Source: Flavobacterium sp. DG2-3
Lineage (GTDB): Bacteria; Bacteroidota; Bacteroidia; Flavobacteriales; Flavobacteriaceae
Length of the DNA stretch: 64,000 nucleotides
Direction of reading: 5' to 3'
Assembly (NCBI RefSeq): GCF_030730925.1
Contig: NZ_JAVAMB010000022.1
Coordinates: 20,118 to 84,117 of the forward strand
A program made the translations under genes and the position numbers. How positions within the stretch are numbered: position 1 is the first letter of the stretch; every line of letters starts with the position of its first letter. Below the pieces are notes generated by a model, which did not search any database, was not told the DNA's origin, and was given only the letters and a program-made list of their open reading frames with translations. Shown here piece after piece: positions 31,746-40,529 of the stretch.

Positions 31746-32609
31746 TTACGGAATAATCAGTTTCAAAACATTGGCCAATACAGGATTATGATCTTCGGTT
31801 CTCCAATTAATATATAAATCGGTTTCTAAAGGCAGTTTGATAAATCGGATTCCGGGAATTTCATGAAAAAGATACGAATCGGGTAAAATCGCTATTCCGA
31901 GCCCTTTTCGAACTAAAGCAATAATAGAAGAGCCAAATTCAGAATGAAGATATACTTCTGGAGCATTTTCTAGAGAATGGAACAATCTTCTGATGAGATC
32001 GCTGTAACTGCTTCCTTCATCATTTGTTGGCAAAATAAACTTTTGAGAACCAAGCGTTTCTTTCGTCAGATCTTCTGGAGTTTGATACGAATGATTTTCG
32101 GGAACCACAATGGCCAAATGATCGGTATAGATTTTTTGAGACTGAATATCTTTGGCATTATTAATATCTCTGGTTATGGCCAGATCTATTTTATAATTGC
32201 GAAGGAAATCCTGCTGGTTTTCGTAAAGCACTTGAACCAATTTGATTTTAAGTTTTGGAAAAGCATCAGAAATACGAGATATAATATCAGGCATAAGCGA
32301 AGCCGAAATCGAATCGGGATGAGAAATGGTAATGGTACCGCTCTCCCCTAACTGAATCTGGCGGGCAGATTGATGAATAAATTCTAATTTACTCAATTCT
32401 ACCTCCCATTTTTCTTTTAAGAATTGACCAGCTGCCGTAAGTTTGACATTGCGTTTATTGCGTTCAAAAAGTTGCACACCAAGCTGATTCTCCAAAGACT
32501 GAATCTGACGGCTGAGTGCTGATTGTGTAATATTCATTTTTCCGGCTGTATTCCAGAAATGAAGTTCTCGCGACAACGCCAAAAAATATTTTATCTGCTG
32601 TAAATCCAT
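31746..32609 (-). CDS. LysR-family transcriptional regulator
   Basis: 287 residues. N-terminal winged helix-turn-helix (1-60; FLALSRELHFWNTAGKMNIT, SALSRQIQSLENQLGVQLF) followed by the two-lobed periplasmic-binding-like effector domain from ~90. It starts 191 bp from the divergent GNAT/EamA pair, so these transport and acetylation genes are candidate targets; a partial repeat and a long hairpin occupy the shared gap. Effector unknown. Confidence 0.9.
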   Translation of the reverse strand: MDLQQIKYFLALSRELHFWNTAGKMNITQSALSRQIQSLENQLGVQLFERNKRNVKLTAAGQFLKEKWEVELSKLEFIHQSARQIQLGESGTITISHPDSISASLMPDIISRISDAFPKLKIKLVQVLYENQQDFLRNYKIDLAITRDINNAKDIQSQKIYTDHLAIVVPENHSYQTPEDLTKETLGSQKFILPTNDEGSSYSDLIRRLFHSLENAPEVYLHSEFGSSIIALVRKGLGIAILPDSYLFHEIPGIRFIKLPLETDLYINWRTEDHNPVLANVLKLIIP

Positions 32610-32672
32610 TGATGCAATTTACGCATTTATTGAGAATAAAAAATAGCTTTTAATGCATTAAAACTTAATTGT

Positions 32673-32740
32673 TTTAACACATAGAATCATAGGATATTGA
32701 AGATGCAGAAAGGCGTTTCACTTATTTTAAAAAACATAGC
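32673..32740. repeat. Family 1 element, left-half copy
   Basis: Begins TTAACACATAGAATCATAG (one or two changes from the 18-bp terminus) and contains GCAGAAAGGCGTTTCACTTA and AAACATAGC in the same order as in the 27456-27640 copy, then stops. Non-coding. Confidence 0.65.
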
Positions 32741-32748
32741 AATCTATT

Positions 32749-32781
32749 AAAGCTGACAGGTTTTAAAAACCTGTCAGCTTT
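32749..32781. repeat. Perfect 33-base hairpin upstream of a GNAT gene
   Basis: AAAGCTGACAGGTTTT (32749-32764) and AAAACCTGTCAGCTTT (32766-32781) are exact complements around a single base. It ends 19 bp before the 32801 start, so it would be in the leader or a terminator for upstream transcripts. It abuts the partial family 1 element. Confidence 0.7.
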
Positions 32782-32800
32782 CGTAACTAAAAATAAAACG

Positions 32801-33322
32801 ATGAATACTCTAAAAATAACCAAAGCAACAATTGATGACGTTTTAAAACTTCAATCAATTGGCAAACAAACTTTTTCTGAAACCTTTGCTGATGTAAACA
32901 GCGAAGAAAACATGAATAAATATTTGGATGAAAGCTTCGCTACAGCAAAACTAACTGCTGAATTGAAGAATACATCTTCCTACTTTTATCTTGCTATTTT
33001 AGACGAAAAAGTAGTGGGATATTTGAAATTGAATACTGGAAACGCACAAACAGAAAAGGAAGATTTAAACGCCTTAGAAATTGAACGTATTTATGTAGCC
33101 AAAGAATTTCACGGCAAAAAAGTCGCGCAGGCTTTGTATGCAAAAGCAGAAAAAATCGCTACAGAAATAAAAGCTTCATACATGTGGCTAGGCGTTTGGG
33201 AAAAGAATTTCAGAGCGGTTAGTTTTTATACTAAAAATGGTTTTGTGCAATTTGACACGCATATTTTTAGATTAGGAGACGACGAGCAAACCGATTTAAT
33301 GATGAAAAAAGTATTGATTTAA
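32801..33322 (+). CDS. GNAT-family N-acetyltransferase
   Basis: 173 residues. DVLKLQSIGKQTFSETFADVN at the N-terminus and RIYVAKEFHGKKVAQALYAKA (acetyl-CoA loop, here H-G-K-K-V-A) fit the spermidine/spermine-like and PaiA-type acetyltransferases. WLGVWEKNFRAVSFYTKNGF is the conserved final part. The EamA transporter starts 1 bp after its stop, so the two are co-transcribed. Substrate unknown; a polyamine or small amine is plausible. Confidence 0.85.
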   Translation: MNTLKITKATIDDVLKLQSIGKQTFSETFADVNSEENMNKYLDESFATAKLTAELKNTSSYFYLAILDEKVVGYLKLNTGNAQTEKEDLNALEIERIYVAKEFHGKKVAQALYAKAEKIATEIKASYMWLGVWEKNFRAVSFYTKNGFVQFDTHIFRLGDDEQTDLMMKKVLI

Positions 33323-33323
33323 A

Positions 33324-34202
33324 ATGGAAAGAAGACAGCTTTTATTGTTTTTACTAATTCTTGGCACAGCATTTTGGGGAGTTTCTTACTCGGTTACCAA
33401 AATGGCTATAGGCGATTATTCGCTTAACATTTTTTTATTTTACCGTTTCCTTCTAGCTGTAGTGGTATTAAGCATTGTTTTTTGGAAATACGTTAAAGAC
33501 ATCAATCGAGAAGCGATTAAGACAGGTTTTGTGCTTGCTGTTCCTATGTTTTTAGGGATTCAGTTACAGACTACGGCACTCAAATACACTGATGCTTCAC
33601 AATGTTCTTTCATCGCGGGATTGACGGTAATTATTATTCCGATGCTGAAATTAGCGGTTTACAGAACTAATACGCCTTTAAAAATCTGGATTGCAGCTCT
33701 GACTGCTTTAACAGGATTATTTATTATTGCTATAACAGATAAATTTACCATCAATATTGGCGATTTATTTACAATCTCTGGCGCTTTTGCTTTTGCCGTT
33801 TATTTAATTTCGGTAGAAAAACACTCGGCTGCCAAGAATCTGTTGTATTCTATTGTTCCTATGTTTGCGTTTTGCGCTTTATTTACTTTTTGTATCGCGC
33901 TGACTGATTCGCAAGCTGTTTGGTTCCCTAAAAACGATACGTTTTGGCTTGGTGCCGTTTATTGCGCTTTGTTTTCTACGGCTTTTATGTATACGGTTTC
34001 CAATATTTCGCAACGTTATTTATCAGCAGAACGTGTAGCGGTTATCTATTTGTTTGAGCCTGTTTTTGGTGCAATTGGGGCTTTTTTTATTTTGGGAGAA
34101 AATCTTTCGTGGCGCTTGCTTTTGGGCGGAACTTTGATTTTTTCGGCAACTATTATTTCAGAAGTGAATTTTAAAAACCGAAAGATTAAAACTGTTGAGT
34201 AA
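33324..34202 (+). CDS. EamA/DMT-superfamily transporter
   Basis: 292 residues, about ten membrane helices arranged as two EamA repeats (first ~1-140, second ~150-285). GTAFWGVSYSVTKMAIGDYS and QTTALKYTDASQCSFIAGL are typical of the first repeat, and YLSAERVAVIYLFEPVFGAIGAFFILGE of the second. It is presumably a metabolite exporter in the inner membrane, linked to the GNAT gene directly upstream. Substrate unknown. Confidence 0.88.
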   Translation: MERRQLLLFLLILGTAFWGVSYSVTKMAIGDYSLNIFLFYRFLLAVVVLSIVFWKYVKDINREAIKTGFVLAVPMFLGIQLQTTALKYTDASQCSFIAGLTVIIIPMLKLAVYRTNTPLKIWIAALTALTGLFIIAITDKFTINIGDLFTISGAFAFAVYLISVEKHSAAKNLLYSIVPMFAFCALFTFCIALTDSQAVWFPKNDTFWLGAVYCALFSTAFMYTVSNISQRYLSAERVAVIYLFEPVFGAIGAFFILGENLSWRLLLGGTLIFSATIISEVNFKNRKIKTVE

Positions 34203-34224
34203 AAAATTGATTTGTTTAGAAATT

Positions 34225-34270
34225 GTTTCACGCTCCCGATAGCTATCGGGATTAAAAAGATTTCAGCAGA
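34225..34270. repeat. Family 3 repeat with CCCGATAGCTATCGGG palindrome
   Basis: GTTTCACGCT leads into the perfect 16-bp palindrome CCCGATAGCTATCGGG (34235-34250), then AAAAAGATTTCAGCAGA. The same order is seen at 30217-30262, and the palindrome alone at 45427-45442. Confidence 0.75.
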
Positions 34271-34295
34271 TAAAATTAGATTTTTAATCATTTTT

Positions 34296-34500
34296 AAACA
34301 CATAGAAACATAGTTTACTGGACCTACTAAAGTCTCCCAAAGTTAACTTTGGGCTATATTCTATGCGGTATGTGTAAACTTTGTCAAAGGTTGAAACTTT
34401 GACAAAGTTCTAACGTATCGCCAACTACAGCTATGTGTTAGAAACTAGTTTCTTTCAATTCCCTTTCTGAGAGAGAAAAAATCTATGTTTCTATGTGTTT
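34296..34500. repeat. Family 1 inverted-repeat element, complete copy
   Basis: 205 bp with the same perfect 18-bp termini as the 27456 copy (34296-34313 and 34483-34500), the AACTTTGTCAAAG core and the GCTATGTGTTAGAAACTAGTTTC segment. It additionally holds a family 4 fragment (CCCAAAGTTAACTTTGGG), which may be an insertion or a variant interior. Confidence 0.85.
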
Positions 34501-34529
34501 AAAAAATCTATTCTCTATTTTCATAAAAT

Positions 34530-34565
34530 AAAAAACCCCATCAATGTTTGTCTTGATAGAGTTTC
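34530..34565 (-). terminator. Terminator of the phytochrome operon
   Basis: On the minus strand, AAACTCTATCAA pairs imperfectly with TTGATGGGGTTT and is followed by TTTTTTA. It begins 11 bp after the stop of the kinase gene. Confidence 0.7.
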
Positions 34566-34575
34566 TTTAAAATCT

Positions 34576-36849
34576 TTAAATTGGCAAAAGTGTATCCTCA
34601 GAATCACAAGGAAAATAAATTATGATATTGGTACCTTGATCTGGTTTTCCTTCTGCGCGAATATCTCCTCCAATAGTCTGCATAATTTTTTTGCAAAGTG
34701 CCAAACCAATACCTGAACCAGTGTAATGCTCCTGTGTGTGAAGTCTGGTAAAAACTTTAAAAATAGATTCTGCATATTGCTGTTCAAAACCGATTCCGTT
34801 ATCAGAAAAACAAACCCAGTGGCAATACACTTTATATCTATCGTGTATTATAACTGGTTCTTGAGAAGCTGTAATTTGAATTTTTAACTGTCTTTCGGCA
34901 GAAGCATATTTTATGGAATTCTGCAGAATGTTAATAAAAAGCTGACGCATTAAAAAACCAATAGCATGAACTTCTGGAAGGTTTTCATGTTCAATTAAAA
35001 CATTGCTCTCAGAAATGTTTTCATGCATCTCTTTAACAGTAGATTTCAAGATTTTATTTAAATCTACTGGCTGCAATGTGTCTCTCGTATTTTTTATGCG
35101 CGTATATTTTAAAATATCTTCTAATAAACCGCTCATTCTGCTGGCAGATTTAGAAACGCGCTGCAAAGAATTCGAAATTGATTCTGTAGAAATCACATCC
35201 AGTTCTGTCAGCATTTTTGATGTAATCAGCTGTATTTTGCGCAATGGTTCCTGCAAATCGTGCGTACTAATCCAGTTAATGTTTTCGAGTTCAGAATTTG
35301 TTTCTTTTAATATTTCGCTCTGGTTGCGGTATTTTTCCTCTTCTTCACTCAACATAATCAAAATAAGCTGATTGTGTAAAGTATGGGCATATTGAACCGC
35401 AGCATTAATTTCGTACGGTTTCCACGGACTGCTTTGATTTTTTACAATCTGTTTCCAAATGTCAAAAGAATTTCTTGGATGAAGTCCATTAGCATCTTTA
35501 ATAATACTTTTTTCAGGATCGCCTCCCCAATTAATTTCTGAAATGGTTTCGGGTCTGTACCAGATAATATGATCATTATTTCCAACAGAATGATAAATTA
35601 TCCCTGCAACCGACGAATTATTAGCTATTTCAGGAAAAAAATCAATGAGTTTATTGGTAGAAAAAGTCTCATTATTAAGAGCCTGAATCTCTTCTAACAG
35701 ATTGATAATCTGCTCATCTGAAGGCACTAATCCATTTTTATAAATTTTGTCTCTGGAAACAATAGATACACCCGCCGCATTACATAGCTCCAATAGTTGG
35801 GGTACTTTAACAATGGTTTCTAATGCCTGTTGCGAAATTTCAAAATCTTTTGCCGTTATATGTTCCAGTGCCAGAATTGTTTTTTGGGCACTAACATTCT
35901 CATCATTCGATTGTCTAATATCAATTTGAGAAGTGATAAACTGACCCTGCAATTTTGCAGCTAATCGAATTTCTGGCGAAATATTTTTTTCAGAATAATG
36001 ATGACAGGCTATCAATCCCCACAATTTTCCGTGATGGATTAGCGAGATTGTAAGTGTGGCACCAACGCCCATATTTTTTAAATACTCCACATGAATTGGT
36101 GATGTACTTCTGAGGATAGAAAGACTTAAATCTAAATTTTTCCCTTCTTTATCATCTACAGTAAAAATCGGTACTGGCTCATAATTGATATCTACAATAA
36201 GCCTAAGCTCGTTTTTGATATATAATTCTCTGGCCTGCGCCGGAATATCGGTATGTGGGTAATGAAGTCCTAAAAACGGCTCTAAATCTTCTCTGCAATC
36301 TTCTGCAAAAACTTCTCCGTTATATTGTTCGTCAAAACGATAAATCATTACACGGTCATAACCCGTTATTTCTCGTGTTCCCTGTGCTACAAGTGCGCAC
36401 AACTCTTTTAGCGATTCAGTTTTGTTCATTTGGCTAACAAACTGAATCGTCTGTTTGTACACATCGGCTAGTTTTTCTTTATCGGGAAAAAGAGCTTCGG
36501 CTTCTAAAATGTACGTTTCGCCGCTTTTATGTATGTTGATTTGAAATAGCTTTCCGAGCAAATCTATTTCAAGAGGAAAAGCATCTTTAATTTCATCGCC
36601 ATTGATATAGTCTGAGATTTCTTCCTGACAAGTTGTACTAAAAATGGCTGCAAAAGGCTTGCCTAAAACCTGCGTGTGAACCAAATCAAAAAAGGAGGAA
36701 ATATTTTCTGTACAAAAATCAATAATCCATCCTGAGGTAATTCCCAACAAAAAGCCATGAGGCTGAATTTTTCCAGGTATATGTATGGGCTCGTTTTCAC
36801 AATTGTCTAAAGTAACAAGATCCCTGTTAACTATATCTTTAATCTTCAT
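34576..36849 (-). CDS. bphP: Bacteriophytochrome sensor histidine kinase
   Basis: The frame is open from 36942, but ATG 36849 gives the canonical phytochrome start (MKIKDIVNRD) 4 bp after the heme oxygenase stop; ~757 residues. Order: PAS_2 (~10-120) with the chromophore-binding cysteine at ~17 (DNCENEP) and HIPGKIQPHG; GAF (~140-310) with the DIPAQARELYI motif; PHY (~320-500); HisKA with the phospho-acceptor in STHDLQEPLRK; HATPase with NILQNSIKYAS, DNGIGF and GSGIGLALC. Binds biliverdin IXalpha and senses red/far-red light. No response regulator is encoded beside it. Confidence 0.93.
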   Translation of the reverse strand: MKIKDIVNRDLVTLDNCENEPIHIPGKIQPHGFLLGITSGWIIDFCTENISSFFDLVHTQVLGKPFAAIFSTTCQEEISDYINGDEIKDAFPLEIDLLGKLFQINIHKSGETYILEAEALFPDKEKLADVYKQTIQFVSQMNKTESLKELCALVAQGTREITGYDRVMIYRFDEQYNGEVFAEDCREDLEPFLGLHYPHTDIPAQARELYIKNELRLIVDINYEPVPIFTVDDKEGKNLDLSLSILRSTSPIHVEYLKNMGVGATLTISLIHHGKLWGLIACHHYSEKNISPEIRLAAKLQGQFITSQIDIRQSNDENVSAQKTILALEHITAKDFEISQQALETIVKVPQLLELCNAAGVSIVSRDKIYKNGLVPSDEQIINLLEEIQALNNETFSTNKLIDFFPEIANNSSVAGIIYHSVGNNDHIIWYRPETISEINWGGDPEKSIIKDANGLHPRNSFDIWKQIVKNQSSPWKPYEINAAVQYAHTLHNQLILIMLSEEEEKYRNQSEILKETNSELENINWISTHDLQEPLRKIQLITSKMLTELDVISTESISNSLQRVSKSASRMSGLLEDILKYTRIKNTRDTLQPVDLNKILKSTVKEMHENISESNVLIEHENLPEVHAIGFLMRQLFINILQNSIKYASAERQLKIQITASQEPVIIHDRYKVYCHWVCFSDNGIGFEQQYAESIFKVFTRLHTQEHYTGSGIGLALCKKIMQTIGGDIRAEGKPDQGTNIIIYFPCDSEDTLLPI

Positions 36850-36853
36850 TGTA

Positions 36854-37450
36854 TTACTTCGCTGCAAAATGATTATAAATGCTGTCAAATGCAAAAATTG
36901 CTCCTTCGATAATTTCTTCTCCACAATTGTGTTCTTGCTCATAATCTGCCAAGAAACTCAAGAAAGATTTCCAGAAGCTTCCCGTTTTGTCGCCATAGCC
37001 ATTAAAATAAGAAACTCCTTGTTCTCCAGACAATTCAGGAAATTTAGATACATTCTTTAAAATAAATCTTCCGCCTAGCGTAGAACCTTCAACTACATAT
37101 AAAACGCCTAAAGCAAAAGGCACTGAAGTTATTTCTTTTTGAAAAACTTTCTCAGAATTCGTTTTTTGTGCATTCAGAAAAATAAGATCTTCTTCTATAA
37201 GATGTTTCTTTCTTCGTTGCTCTAAATCTTCTAAACGGTTAGAAAAGAAAGGAAAAATAAGTCCTTCTGTATCGTTGTGAACATCGTGCATTAAACTCAA
37301 ATAATAAGTGTAATCTTCGATCTTCATCTCTGGCGACATAATCGATTTAGATACTGGAAGTTCTTCTAATTTCTTATGAGAATCAGCCGTTTGTGTTTTT
37401 AAATCTTGAAGAAAAGTAGAAGCTATTGTAGAAGTTGAATCTGTAATCAT
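36854..37450 (-). CDS. bphO: Biliverdin-producing heme oxygenase
   Basis: 198 residues. The bacterial BphO-type heme oxygenase pattern is clear: a proximal histidine at residue 25 (QTADSHKKLE), and GVLYVVEGSTLGGRFI with the distal-helix glycines. It opens heme to biliverdin, CO and iron, and so makes the chromophore for the phytochrome kinase encoded 4 bp downstream, the usual bphO-bphP pairing. Cytoplasmic. A TAAATTTG -7 candidate precedes it. Confidence 0.92.
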   Translation of the reverse strand: MITDSTSTIASTFLQDLKTQTADSHKKLEELPVSKSIMSPEMKIEDYTYYLSLMHDVHNDTEGLIFPFFSNRLEDLEQRRKKHLIEEDLIFLNAQKTNSEKVFQKEITSVPFALGVLYVVEGSTLGGRFILKNVSKFPELSGEQGVSYFNGYGDKTGSFWKSFLSFLADYEQEHNCGEEIIEGAIFAFDSIYNHFAAK

Positions 37451-37499
37451 GGTTGTAATATCGTTATTTTAGGAGCGTTTAATTGGCAGCTCCTCTTCA

Positions 37500-37507
37500 C
37501 AAATTTA
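37500..37507 (-). promoter_or_regulatory. Putative -7 box TAAATTTG of bphO
   Basis: Minus-strand TAnnTTTG match about 50 bp before the bphO start. The leader contains an AGGAGC/GCTCCT stem (37470-37494 region). No TTTG -33 box is obvious. Confidence 0.4.
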
Positions 37508-37557
37508 AAAAAAAAATAATAGCTGTCCATAAAAACGTTTTTTTAATAGAATTTCTA

Positions 37558-38901
37558 TCAATCCTCAATCAAACAAATCTCAAAAGTTGTTTTTCCATTT
37601 TCATTTTTATGCGAAATATATCCGCCGTGCGCTTCTATGATATTTTTAGATAAAGTCAGGCCAATTCCCGCGCCTTCTGTTCGCGTGGTGAAAAAAGGAA
37701 GGAAAATTTTATCTTCAATTTCTTTTTCAATCCCTTTTCCGTTGTCGGTAATTCGAATAAAAATGCGATTGTTTTTGGCTTCCGCCGAAATCAAAATTTG
37801 CTTTAAAGCATTGTTTTCTACCGCATAAATCGAATTCGTCAATAAATTAATCAGCACTTGTTCTGTCTGCTGCGAGTCGACATTTATCCAATAATTTTGA
37901 GCAACCGTATTGCTTACTTCAATATTATTTTTCTTAAACAGCGGACTCATAATTTGAATACCGTTTTCAATCAGTTGCTGTAGATCTGCTTTTTCTTTTT
38001 TAGGAGACGGAAGCATCGCCAATTTTCGATAGCCTTCGACAAATTTCTGCAAATGATCGCTTCGTCTTAGCATGGTTTGCACACTGTGTTTGATATCTTC
38101 TAAATCTTCTGTCGAAAGCGAATCTTGTTCTACTAAATCTTCGAGATTTTGGCAAATAGAACGAATTGGCGTTATAGAATTGAGCAATTCATGCGAAATC
38201 ACTTTCATCAAATTAATCCACGCATCTTTCTCTTTTTTCTCTACGACATTCTGAATGGAATCTAACAGAACAATAAAATAATCCTGTCCAAAAATTTCGG
38301 TTCGCGATGCTTGCAAAACAAAAGTCTGTTTGCTCTGTTCATCAATACTAATTTCAATTGATGTTTTTATTTCATGAAAATCATCTTCTTCAATAATTTC
38401 GCATAAAGCGGGCAGCTGATTTTTCAAATATTTCCATTTCGAAACTTTCGACACATTAAAATGACTCGAAAAATAATCATTCATTAAAAAAATACTCCAA
38501 TCGGCTTCCTGTTTCTGCAAAATAATAACGCCCGATTCGATATTGTTTAAAATCGAACGGTAAATAATATCTCTCGTAACCTGTTCATTTTGTTTACTTT
38601 TCATTGTTTCGTACAAAGTGAACAAATCATTGTATGTACTATTAAATTTATGTTTGGAAAAATCGGAACTAAAATCATCCTGCAAAATCGAAGAAATGGT
38701 TTTATTGTAAACCAAAACCAGATTGCGAACATAAAAATACATTTCGCGCGCGAGCAGAAAAACCATGCAAAGACCAAATATTCCCGTAAACAGCAAACCG
38801 ATTCGGAAGAAATAAAGCGACAATTCAATGCCGATAACGATAAAAATTAATCGCAGAAAAAGAAGTTTATAAGTTTGTAAAGTCCTCAACATACTAGCCA
38901 A
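37558..38901 (-). CDS. Membrane sensor histidine kinase of an NtrB/NtrC-like pair
   Basis: 447 residues. Two closely spaced membrane helices at the N-terminus (~12-60) with almost no periplasmic loop, a cytoplasmic PAS-like region (~110-215), HisKA with the phospho-acceptor histidine in KVISHELLNSITPI (~235) and a HATPase domain (LINLLTNSIYAVE, ITDNGKGIE, GAGIGLTLSKNIIEAHGG). It overlaps the regulator gene by 8 bp, so the two are a co-translated pair. The signal is unknown; by context it controls the divergent ABC genes. Confidence 0.9.
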   Translation of the reverse strand: MASMLRTLQTYKLLFLRLIFIVIGIELSLYFFRIGLLFTGIFGLCMVFLLAREMYFYVRNLVLVYNKTISSILQDDFSSDFSKHKFNSTYNDLFTLYETMKSKQNEQVTRDIIYRSILNNIESGVIILQKQEADWSIFLMNDYFSSHFNVSKVSKWKYLKNQLPALCEIIEEDDFHEIKTSIEISIDEQSKQTFVLQASRTEIFGQDYFIVLLDSIQNVVEKKEKDAWINLMKVISHELLNSITPIRSICQNLEDLVEQDSLSTEDLEDIKHSVQTMLRRSDHLQKFVEGYRKLAMLPSPKKEKADLQQLIENGIQIMSPLFKKNNIEVSNTVAQNYWINVDSQQTEQVLINLLTNSIYAVENNALKQILISAEAKNNRIFIRITDNGKGIEKEIEDKIFLPFFTTRTEGAGIGLTLSKNIIEAHGGYISHKNENGKTTFEICLIED

Positions 38902-40243
38902 TATTGATATTAAATTTCTCTAAACGTCTGTACAGCGCACCTCTTGATAAGCCTAATTCTTCGGCAGTTTTACTAATATTATTATTGTTTTTGAGAAGTG
39001 CTTTTTCCACCGCAGCTTTTTCAACAGAAGAAAGCTGAATATCATCTGCGTTTTCGTCATAAGGCGTTATGATTTCCAAATCCAAATCAGAAACGGTGAT
39101 AGTATTGTTTTCGCAAAGAATAACGGCGCGTTCGATCTTATTTCCCATTTCTCGAATGTTTCCATTCCAAGCATGTTTTTCAATTTGTTCTAAAACTTTT
39201 TTATCGAAAGTGATTTCCTCTCGGCCGTATTTTTCAATCATTTTATCTAGAAGATATTCGGCAAGCGGAATTTTATCTCCATGTCTTTCCCTTAGCGGAG
39301 GCAAAATAATTTCCATCGTATTTATGCGATAATACAAGTCTTCGCGGAAGTTTTTATCTGCAACCTCTAGTTTAAGATTCAAATTGGTTGCCGTAATAAT
39401 GCGCACATTCAGAGGTCTTACTTTCGTTTCTCCCAATCGTGTCACCGTTTTGGTTTGAATAACTTGAAGCAGTTTCGATTGCAGATGAAGCGGAACATTT
39501 CCTATTTCGTCTAAGAAAATTGTGCCATTCTGCGCCATTTCAAAACGTCCGGCCGTATCGCTTTTGGCATCGGTAAAAGCACCTTTGGCGTAACCAAACA
39601 ATTCACTTTCGAAAATATTAGAATTTAAAGAACCTAAGTCCACCGCAACAAAAGGCTGATTTTTCCTTTCCGATTGTGTATGAATATGATGCGCCAGAAC
39701 AAATTTTCCTGTACCATTTTCGCCTAAAATCAAAACATTCGCATCGGTTTTTGCTACTTTATCTGCCAGAGAATAGGCTTTTTTTATTATTTCAGAATTA
39801 CCAATAAAAAATTCGTCTTTTATTTCGACTTCTTTGGTTTTCTTCTGTTCTTTTCTGGCTTTATCCACGGCTTGCTTAACCGATTCCAACAATTTTTTAT
39901 TTTCCCAAGGTTTCAAAATATAATCAAAAGCGCCCGATTTTAAGCCTTCGACAGCCGTTTCTACTTTTCCAAAAGCCGTCATTAAAATCACAACTGTTTT
40001 TGGCGAAAGCGTTTTGATTTCTTTTAACAGATACAAACCTTCTCTCCCATCTTCAAAACCCAGTCTATAATTCATGTCTAATAAAACAACATCGATGGCA
40101 TTTTTCGACAATAATTCGACAATATTTTTCGGATTATTGAGCGTATAAATGTTTTCAAAATACTTTTTCAGATAGACTTTTGAGGCAAAAAGTATGTCTT
40201 CCTGATCGTCGATGATTAAAATAGAGGCGTTGGTCTTTTTCAT
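38894..40243 (-). CDS. Sigma-54-dependent NtrC-family response regulator
   Basis: 449 residues: receiver domain (~5-120) with phospho-acceptor Asp56 (VVLLDMNY), AAA+ sigma-54 activation domain (~145-370) with Walker A GENGTGKF, the sigma-54 contact loop GAFTDA (GAFTGA variant), Walker B TIFLDEIGN, and a Fis-type helix-turn-helix at the end (ISKTAEELGLSRGALYRRL). It activates sigma-54 promoters from enhancer sites. A perfect palindrome 25 bp from its start and candidate -24/-12 elements before the ABC operon make that operon the probable target, with likely autoregulation. Confidence 0.93.
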   Translation of the reverse strand: MKKTNASILIIDDQEDILFASKVYLKKYFENIYTLNNPKNIVELLSKNAIDVVLLDMNYRLGFEDGREGLYLLKEIKTLSPKTVVILMTAFGKVETAVEGLKSGAFDYILKPWENKKLLESVKQAVDKARKEQKKTKEVEIKDEFFIGNSEIIKKAYSLADKVAKTDANVLILGENGTGKFVLAHHIHTQSERKNQPFVAVDLGSLNSNIFESELFGYAKGAFTDAKSDTAGRFEMAQNGTIFLDEIGNVPLHLQSKLLQVIQTKTVTRLGETKVRPLNVRIITATNLNLKLEVADKNFREDLYYRINTMEIILPPLRERHGDKIPLAEYLLDKMIEKYGREEITFDKKVLEQIEKHAWNGNIREMGNKIERAVILCENNTITVSDLDLEIITPYDENADDIQLSSVEKAAVEKALLKNNNNISKTAEELGLSRGALYRRLEKFNINIG

Positions 40244-40267
40244 TATTGTTCAGTTTTGGACGAAAGG

Positions 40268-40283
40268 TGTCCATTAATGGACA
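40268..40283. promoter_or_regulatory. 16-bp palindrome TGTCCATTAATGGACA, probable enhancer site
   Basis: A perfect palindrome in the divergent gap between the NtrC-family regulator and the ABC genes, 25 bp from the regulator start and ~250 bp before the ABC start, the expected distance for an upstream activating sequence. A further TTGGAC half-site starts ~12 bp to its left (40256). Confidence 0.6.
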
Positions 40284-40455
40284 GTTCAATTTTATTTCGA
40301 AAAACAAACCCTTAAAAACAAGGCGTTTAGAAGGTTTAATTTTATTGGCACGAAAATCACATTAAAACTTGTAAATCATTAATAATTAACAGCTTTCGGA
40401 AGTACAAATAACAAAAATAAATAACAATAATTGAAAATAATTTATCTTAATTTTC

Positions 40456-40471
40456 AGACTTGTTTCTTGCA
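40456..40471 (+). promoter_or_regulatory. Candidate sigma-54 promoter of the ABC operon
   Basis: AGACTTGTTTCTTGCA has a good -12 (TTGCA) and an imperfect -24 (GA instead of GG) at the right spacing, 58 bp before the ABC ATPase start. A second candidate, TGGCACGAAAATCACA (40346-40361), has a perfect -24 but a poor -12. Neither is decisive. Confidence 0.35.
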
Positions 40472-40529
40472 TTTTCCGAAGGCATAAAAATTTTAAAAGA
40501 AAATCAATCAAAAATTAAAACAGTCAATT

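Larger units (their letters stand above)
34203..34575. other. 373-bp intergenic region with two repeats and a terminator
   Basis: No gene. It contains a family 3 repeat with a perfect 16-bp palindrome (34225-34270), a complete family 1 element (34296-34500) and a terminator for the phytochrome gene (34530-34565). The two genes on either side converge here. Confidence 0.65.

Noticed and set aside
40346..40361. TGGCACGAAAATCACA as the sigma-54 promoter of the ABC genes
   Set aside because: The -24 is perfect but the -12 lacks TTGC; kept only as an alternative to 40456-40471.
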